DNA from: Diphasiastrum complanatum
Lineage: Eukaryota > Streptophyta > Lycopodiopsida > Lycopodiales > Lycopodiaceae
Length of the DNA: 64,000 nucleotides
Assembly: GCA_029204225.1 (NCBI GenBank)
Contig: CM055095.1
Location: 70,593,957-70,657,956 of the forward strand
Direction: 5' to 3'
This document shows, piece by piece, positions 49,301-58,300 of the stretch (positions within the stretch are counted from its first letter, which is position 1; each line of letters opens with the position of its first letter). The translations under genes and the position numbers were made by a program. The notes beneath the pieces were generated by a model. The model worked only from the letters and a program-made list of their open reading frames with translations, was not told the DNA's origin and searched no databases.

Positions 49301-52300
49301 ATCCGAGATAAAGGCTGCCGTAGCGGATGAGGGGTCGACATTGGAACTGGCAGCGACGGAAGGTGCATCAAGGAGGGTCTCAACAGCAGGGAAATGCTGC
49401 ACAGCAGTAGAAGAGCACGGCGCAGCAGGATAGGACTGCTGTGTAGCAGCAGGCGCAGCGTACTGCTGCGCAGCAGAAACAGATAGATGCTGCGCAACAG
49501 CATGCACAGCCTGCGACAAGTAAGATTCATGAACTACAGAAGAATCTGGTTGAACATAAAGAGGCCACGAAGACTTGGGTTTCATTATTCCAAAAAGAAG
49601 GTATTTTTGCTCAAATGTCTACTTTTATTTCTGCCACCATTTCCGATTTAGAGATTTAAAAGCTCTCAATGTTTAAGTTCGAGGAGTTCCCGACAATAAA
49701 GAAGCAAATTTCTAGAAACTAAATGAAGTTTTAATGTTGATGGAATGGATAATGCTTGGTGCACCAAGAAAGATAATTCCACCCTTATCATCCAGTTCAA
49801 ATCAAAAGAAGAGAGAAGAAATGTATTGCAGCTCAAACCCAAGTTAAAGGATACAAACATATTCCTAGATGATGATCTCACCTATATACAAGTGGAAGAA
49901 ATAAAGATTTCCAAGAGGCCAAGGCATTTAGTAGAATTGCTATTTATCGTGACGGTTAAGTTCGATACTTGGATCGTGGACCATCTGCTTCTAGTGCCTA
50001 AGATATTGGGGTCCTTGGGCTTGGGAGTGCCCAAGGGCCCGTTCACATCGATTGTAGATTGGAGTGTGGAATTGTAATGGGATTCATTCATCATCCACAA
50101 CTGGAGATCTAGTTGATTTTAGGTTTTGAGTTGCTAATGATTAGTAAGTGGTTGCATGAGGGTTTTATGTGTCACAACATAGTGGAAAATCTGGAAATTT
50201 GTCCAAAAAACCATGTTTTTTGAAGGTTTTTCCTACTTTTTGATGCATACAGTGGATGGAATGTTTAGAAAGTCTGCATGCATGTTCCCTAGCATCCTTT
50301 GAAGCTGTCCTATCAGTATTAGTACAAAGAATGAATTGTAGAGGTCATGATAAGCCAGAAATAGGCTGAAAATGTCTTTTTGGAGATTTAATTCTCCGAA
50401 ACCATAAAGGGATCACCTATGATGCTTATCCAGTCCTTTTGGCCTTTTGATCAAGCCATAGATCTCTAAATTTGGTGGCCGAAGTCTTGTGCTCTGATTC
50501 GTCGAAGATTGGTAGTAGTGTGCCCTCTTGAAAACTTGTCTTCGCTCGTTCTCAGACCATACTGAGGTTCAGGACCTGTATGAATGCTTCACAGACCTCT
50601 AAAGGGCTGTTATAGACTGTCTATGATGTCTATCTAAGGGCATGCAAAGCTTAACATGCATTTGCAAGAAATCCCCTCTAGAAAAGTGCACCCTCCTACT
50701 TGATTTTTAGTTGCTCAGAGATCACACGTGTGAAGCTGAGGTGGTAGGGTGAGATGGTAGTCATCTCAGAAACATGCCCTCCCTCTCTGTACTGTGCTTT
50801 ACAGGTCTACAATGGTTTTGACTGGTTATATGAATGTACTTTGATGGTTTTGTCATAGACTAGGGAAAGTGGCTAGTGGATTCTAGAGGTGATTGTATTT
50901 TACGTAAAAAAATTCCGTAACAGTTAATGTCGTATGTTTTGCATGCCAAATGACACCAAATCATCTTCTTGTACCTTAGCAAAATGTGATTTTCAGGAAA
51001 CTGAAAATCCTAAGGGTGGAAATAGAGTGATGTATTTGCAGTTAGGTTATTTGAAAATCCCTAGGAATGAATAATTGCTTAAGATCGGATTTTAATCTTC
51101 AAAATAGAATTCATTTAGTCATAAAAGATATCTTCACAACCATGAGATTCCACAGGTTTGGGATGTAAGTTGGGAGGACATCCAAATAAATGGATTCTCT
51201 AGTCTTTGGTAGTGAAGGATATATAGGACAACTAGATAGATCAGTGGGATCTCTAGAAAAGTAAAATTAAGGGGTTAAGGATTTTTTTCGAGGGAGAGCT
51301 GGTAGTATGGGACATCAGTAATTCCAAAGGGGAGGTTCCAGGACCACAGGGATCTGATTGGCAATGCTAACTTCCGATGAAGCCAATACAAAACCATTGG
51401 TCAAATTTTATGGGGTATCTTGTGAAGTTATGAGGTTTAATTTGGATCCCAAATGGGTATCTCACCATTTACAAAATCGGAAACCCTTAAAACTATTTCT
51501 CACTTTCTTAAAACCTTACTTCTTAGTAAATTCTCGAATACTAGACATCAGATTGACTTCATGTTCTCATTTGTCTTCAATATTTTGTGGACTTTGCAGA
51601 GTTGTTGAAAGATTAACGATCTTGCTTATATGTTACATCACTCTAGTGTCCACATAAGTCATATAAAGTGCACCTTGTTTTTCATGTTTTTTGAAAGAAG
51701 TTATACATGATGGGGATAATATTCACTTTGGTGCCACCGTTTTTCATATAAAGGGAGACTTTAGATGAACCATAAAGATATGGTCTTGCAGAGAGAGATG
51801 ACTATCGAGAGTATGCTTCAAGTGTAGGTGGTCGCGTGGCATAAATCACATCTCAATGATTCAAAGATGATGTAAGCTAAGGCGAATGGATGTTATAACC
51901 TATGACAACTCTCTCTCAATGTAAATTGTAGTTACCAATGTAAGGTGTAAAAAGTTCAATCACCTGTAAGAAGGAACAATTGGTGCTTAATAGATTCATG
52001 GTGCAGATTGTTCTATTGGTCCTAGACTTTCAAATGATTCTATCAAATAGAGCTCTAAGGGGATTGACCACTTCTTCCTTAGCAATGTGCTACATGTGAT
52101 GGAGCACATTGGCAGATCGATTTAAGTAACATTATTGCGAGATGCCTAAGTTTGGGAGTGGCAGGAGCTATTGGCTTCAAAAAATTTACAATCCTAGTTT
52201 TTTTTTTCATGCATTTGTACTATCAATAATCCCTCGTCAATTAGATTTTGTTTAATATAGTGTTACATGCCAATTTGAATCGGCCGATTCGTCCCGATTC

Positions 52301-55300
52301 GAACTGATTCATACTGGCTAGCCAGGTTTGAACTTTGAATCGGGAAACGGTTTGAACCGTCTTCTTTTTGGTTTTTGTTCTTTTCGTTTAGGGGGCCAAA
52401 AAATGGTTCGAACCAGGTACCGGTTCAAATCGGCCACTATGGTTCGAAGGTTTGAACCACGATAGGCGGTTTGAACGCGGTTTGATAAATTTGTTCCCTG
52501 TCCAGATCACTCCATATGCAAATGTGTAAAATACAGTCCCCTTGCAAGTCTTTGTGGAAGTAGGATAAGCTGCAAGTTAACTTTCTCACAAAAGAAAATT
52601 GCTATTAAGGTGATAGGGTGACTCCCAAATCTATATAAGAGGCAATCTTATAGAAAAGAGAAGCAATAAAGGTGATTTTAGACTAAGCTTCATGAATGAT
52701 CCAAATCTAAATGTTTTGATAGAATTTTGTCAAAATTCAGCTATTCACCTAGGTTTGCTGATCTTTTGTCCCTCGTACGTGATCCATCTAACTTGTAGTT
52801 GTTGTCGTTCTAGCTCTTTTGGCAGCTACTAGGAAAGCCCCAATCAAAGATCTAGCTTCACGAATTGCAAATGGATTTTCAGAAAGGTATGTTTACTTTC
52901 TTTGGGTTGATGCCTATATTTATAATAGATATTCGGTTAAATTAGTTTAGCGTTATGTGTGGACTACATATTGGGAGGCTTCAATTGTCATAGTATAAGC
53001 AAATTACAAGCATTTAACTGGCCATCACTTGGGCCTTGCACCCCATGCTATTAGTTGGCATTAGATTATATAATTTGACACTTTCATATTATTGGGCCAG
53101 CCTCATTACTTGAGCATGGGGACCCTAAGTCTAGATAAGGTTGGGAGATCTTAGCTATAATTTGATAACTTCCTAGAAGCTTTTCTTGGTAGCCTCCAAA
53201 CTAGCAGAAATAGGTTCTCTAGAATTATTCTATCAATAGAATCTGATGTCTATGAGCGAGTGTCGTTGTAAGAGATGCTTACTATTGTTCCTTGCTAGTA
53301 GTTGCACACCATTGTCTTGTTGGTTGTTTGGTGTTCTTTGTAGATGATTAGTTGAGTGATATTTCATTTTCTGTTGTTTTTCTTTGCTTATAGTTTATTT
53401 TGTTTGGGAGGAAAACCTGAATTTTTGTTTCTGGCTCTAGTTTTAAGTAGAATAATCAAAATCAATTTCGTTTGGATTAATTGACTCTTGTTTACTACGC
53501 CTCTAGGAATATGATTTTTTCATTTTGTGTAGCACAAGGTAAGGTCTAGAAATTGTCATTTTGCTGAAATACGACATTTTGTCACTTTTGTTTTTTTTTG
53601 TCTTTTTTGGAGATTTTAATATCATGAATCTTCTTAAGGCATGGCACTTCTAATGCACTTTACAGATCTTCATTCTAATACGAAGAACAATTTTGAAATT
53701 TAAAGTTGTCCTTTTCTAGAAATCCTTTTAGATCATTGTTTCCCGAGGTGATTTTGTTGCACTTTACAGTTTGCAAATATGATTCTTCGAAGCCAGGATT
53801 TTGTAGATCTACTGTTTAGTTCATTAATGTCCATGTATTTCGTATAGTAGGACACTTCTATTGTACTTCAAATATCTTGATTTGTATTGCTAGAAGTCTA
53901 CTTATTGGGATATTCACCTTTTCAAGTTTTTAATAAATTTCGAAACTTCCATCTTTTCCATAGTGATCTGTGACATATTTTGAAACTATTTGGATCATTC
54001 ATCTTAGTACAACGAGTTGCTTCGGTGGTCCTTTGCAGTTCAAGTTGACATCTAGAAGTGAGGGAGACCAAAAGTATGTCGTTTTAGGATTTTTGTGAAA
54101 CAAGTCATCTACCACCAACTGGCTATTAGATTATTATCCATTTACTTGTGGGGACAATGTATGGTGCTTATGTAGGCTGCCACCAAGTGATATTCATCCC
54201 CTTCCTAGGTTACTTCATTTTCATCAGCTTCAAGCACTTCATTACAGAGCAACATTGCGATTGTTGCCATTGTTCTGCACTTACGGAGCCACTCCTTGTT
54301 GATGTTAATTGGGATGCATGATCCCTTCAGACAGCTTGGGATCTCTTTGTACTTCCAAATCCTTTCTTACCTATTGTTGTACTACACTCTTGGTCTATAT
54401 GAGTAGCTTGGGTTGCATTCGAGCTAGATTTTAGTGATGGTTTTTGTAAATCATGTTCATAGCTTGAGATCATTGTACACCATGAGATACATTTATTCTC
54501 GCTACTACATGCATACCTAGTGGATATGACTATCTTATGATGTAGTTGCTTCGAATCGTTTTGAAGCTACTTGGCATGCGTGGTCTCTTTGCATTCCCTT
54601 GGCACGCTTGTTGTGTCAAAGTGGCACAATCGAAGCATGTTCATATATCTGTATTCCTTTTGTATTGTTGGTTCCTTAGGGTGGCTTGGTGTATACCCAC
54701 CTACCTTGGGATGTTCATGAGTCTTTATCGCAAACACATTCCTGTGGCAATCTTAGTAAATTTGGCTGGCATGATACTTCACTATCAATGTTTGTCTGTA
54801 ATATTTGTGTTGTGTATCATTCCAATATATGCTACACCGTTATGAGCAGTGAAGTTCTCTTGATATGTGCTAGTTGTGGTGAGTTTTTCTCATGGCGTGC
54901 TATTCCATCAAGTGTGGCAAAGCACTATTGGTACATGCGAGCAGCATTCCTCTATTGGTATGTAAGAGTAGACTCCTCATGACATTTGTAGAGGCATATT
55001 GTTGGTATTTGGTTGTTCACAACGTATTGGACCTCTGTTGGAGGGGCCACACAATTTCAATAAAATTCATGGGGCAATTACCTTTTATTTGCAGGGAGTT
55101 GGGCACTGATTATTCACAAGGTATAGACCTCTGTTGGAGGGGAGCACTATTTTAATAGGATTGCTTATGTCACATGGCCTCTTCATCCTTTGTGCCAAAA
55201 TTTTATTGCCCTAATTCTTGTAGAGTATAAGTAGGGACCAATGACATTCATTCAATAGTTCTTTGTAGAAGACCCATTGTTAATCCTTGTAGGGGATCAC

Positions 55301-58300
55301 CCTGGGCTATATTTGATGTTCTTTCAGTATTCTTAGTTGAAGAATGTGATTTGCCTCATCTTTAATGGTTTACTGTTCGTATGTGATGCCAAATCTTTGA
55401 TTTGAATAACGTGGTATCTGAGCACTTTTTGGGCCACATGGGGCTGGTTCTAGCCTTGCATTACAATGAAATTTATTAATTATATGCTGATTTTCCGAAT
55501 ATTACAACAGAGTGCAATGTACAGCTTGCTTATTCTGCATGGGTAGGGATCCTTGCTTCTATGGCTATGGGTATTTATGCGACTACAAGCAAATTACAGA
55601 TGGTTATAATCTTCACAGGTTCTGAGTTTCTGTCACTATATCACCCATCTCCCATCTGTATCCTTATCTAACATTATCAATGAAGTTTAAGTTTTACATC
55701 AGATCTCACATCCCTAAAAAGACATGATTTTTCCCCAGAAAATTCTAGCAGCATTTTTTCGGAAAAGAAACTACTCAATTTGAATCTTTTCGATTCTGGT
55801 CAAATTGATTTAAATCTCGACTTGAATGTTCTGGTGACTATGCAACAAGAGACAGCCGATATCCATGTCACATTTCCTACTCAGGGAGTGAGATTGAGGG
55901 CCCAGCCTTCGCTTCCTCATCAACAAAAAATGAATCAATTTCTTGGGTGGCTGAGATTGATGAATAGATGCTTTATTAGGTTTTTTGTACCTTATTGTAT
56001 GTTCATGAGCATTGCAGACTCAGGTTATCATTATTGGAGAGACTTTTGTACTGATCTTGAGCTCTGGCTTTTATGATGTTCAATTCGTAATCTGGTTTGT
56101 TCATGCAGCTCTTCTATGCAGTGCCAATTTCATTGTAAAATGAATCACAGTAGTTAGTTCCTAGTTCTGTTAACTAGTCATGCCCCTTTTAAATTCATGA
56201 TTTTATTTCAGTTCAAAGTCTGCAAGTCATGACTGCTTTGAGAATCTGAAGTTATATCTTATTAGACTTATAAGTTGCTAAATTACAGATTCTGACAGCC
56301 AGTATTGTAGGTGTTTTGGATTTTTAAGTATTATTCTTTAAGCACCTGTTTTTAAACACTTTTGAGCATTGTATTTCACCCCCCTGGTACCCCCTCAAAT
56401 ACTACTTTGCCAGTCACAGAAAGCTCTGGCTGGAATTGTCGCACTGGCTAAGAAGCTATGCATGAACCTCATGAGATTGATTCTGGGACTGTATCTCCTT
56501 TGGCTGTACCTCATCTGGAACAACCTGTGACTCACCTACAACAACTGGTGCCCTAGACTCAGCCAGTTGTGCATGCATGCTAGCCAAATACTCATGATAA
56601 CTCCTCAATCTCGATCTCTCAGCTGCAAGTCTTTGTCGCATCTCTGCATGTCATTGTTGCTCAATTGCGCATCTCTGATGCTAGGGTGTCAAGTCTATGT
56701 TTCTCTTATACATGTTCCTCTTTTAATAACAGGCTAAGCTAAATTTGAATCGCTTAACTATTTTCAAAATAAACAGGGTGTTCCTGCTGAAGTGTACACT
56801 ATAATGACTTGAAAAAAAACGGCAATATCTGGAGTTGGTGATGTGCAATGACCTACTGTAGACAAAAACATTCATGTATGCAAATTGTGAAGAAAGTATG
56901 CAAAACTGTAAAAGATATGAAGTGACAAAAAAATTGAAAACCTACAATCCCATTCTCAAAATCTAGATATCAGAATGAAAAGCTGTAAAATCCGAGATGT
57001 AGCAGCATACTCTAGGAAAAGTAGTGACATGAAAATCTCTGCAAGAGAAAACGAAAATTTATGAAAATGTAGAAGTCCCCAAAACTAGTGAAAAGTTGAA
57101 AAACAAATTGTAAACTTCTTCACATCCGATCAAGGAGCTTCAAGGTGCAACAGAAGTGCCCTATATTTCAGGAAGAACAATGATCCAAAGATCATGAAAG
57201 GTTCTTGAAAAAGCAATAAAAGTATGAAGTGCCAAAACTGAAAGAAGTTGAAAATTTAGAAACTGAATTTGTAAACATCACTGAATCAAGACATGTCAAG
57301 TGCATCAGGAGCCCCCCTATTATAGGAAAGATAGTGATATAATAATCTTCACAAAGGCCCTGAAAATATGTGAAGATGACAGCTAGTTATGGATTTATGT
57401 TAGTACCTTATCACTAAGGCCTTAGTTACTGGGACCCCTACATCATTATTGCATTAACCCAACGGGGTTGGCTCAGTTGGTTGGCTTGGCATCCAAAGTT
57501 TCTTTGGTCCCAGGTTCGAGCCTCCCCTTGGAAACCAAGAAGCATTATTACATTAATACTTGATTTGTTAAGTCCATTTGGAAAAGAGCAGTATGAGCCA
57601 TATGGCCAAGTGGGTATGGTACAAGACTGATACTTTCCGAAAAGGTTTCCCCAAAGGAGTCTATTAACAGTATAAGTAGGATAACTTGCAGGCCTTCTAT
57701 AGCTGGTTGTTTTGTTGTCCTTGAGTTCATCATTAAAGAATTGTACAATAGCTCTTTTGAAAGGTCCACTTCATGCTCAATTCACTGAAAAATTGTAAAA
57801 TGATATCAGTTGGACATTGTTAAATGATCATCAGTTTGTCATCCACATGTATGTTATTCTTTTTCAGATGTATTTTGTTGTTTCTAGTTTTTGCCTTGGG
57901 GAGAAAATCTTGATGTTTGTTTTTGGCTCTAGGTTTATCTGCAGTTGTTAAGATTGTTATTCCTCATGTCCTAGTACAGTTGCAGTTCTTTAAACTCTAT
58001 CAGACTTGCGTATGTTTTCTTAAAATATAGAAGCTTGGTATTCACTACTTCTCCTCTTAGCCATGGCCCAAGACCTATCCATTTTATTGCAGTTGGAATG
58101 TTCCCACCATAGTTCTATGGGGTGAAGCAGACAAGTATCTACCCAGTTCAGAAGCCGTGAACTTTGCAAATAGCAATCGAGATGTCATCAACCAAGTAAT
58201 ACTAGATGGAGCTGGTCATCTTCCACAGGAGGACTGGTAAATATATTGGTGCACTTTCCCATGCAGCTTAATGATTTTGATGTAGAGGTTTTGTGGTTCT

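Noticed and set aside
54546-55155. Hydrophobic ORFs that could look like membrane proteins
   Set aside because: Overlapping frames of T-rich intron sequence, no motif, no codon structure.
57466-57545. Functional tRNA gene
   Set aside because: A and B boxes fit, but the sequence does not fold as a full cloverleaf by eye and a second diverged copy exists at 37685, so a SINE is more likely.
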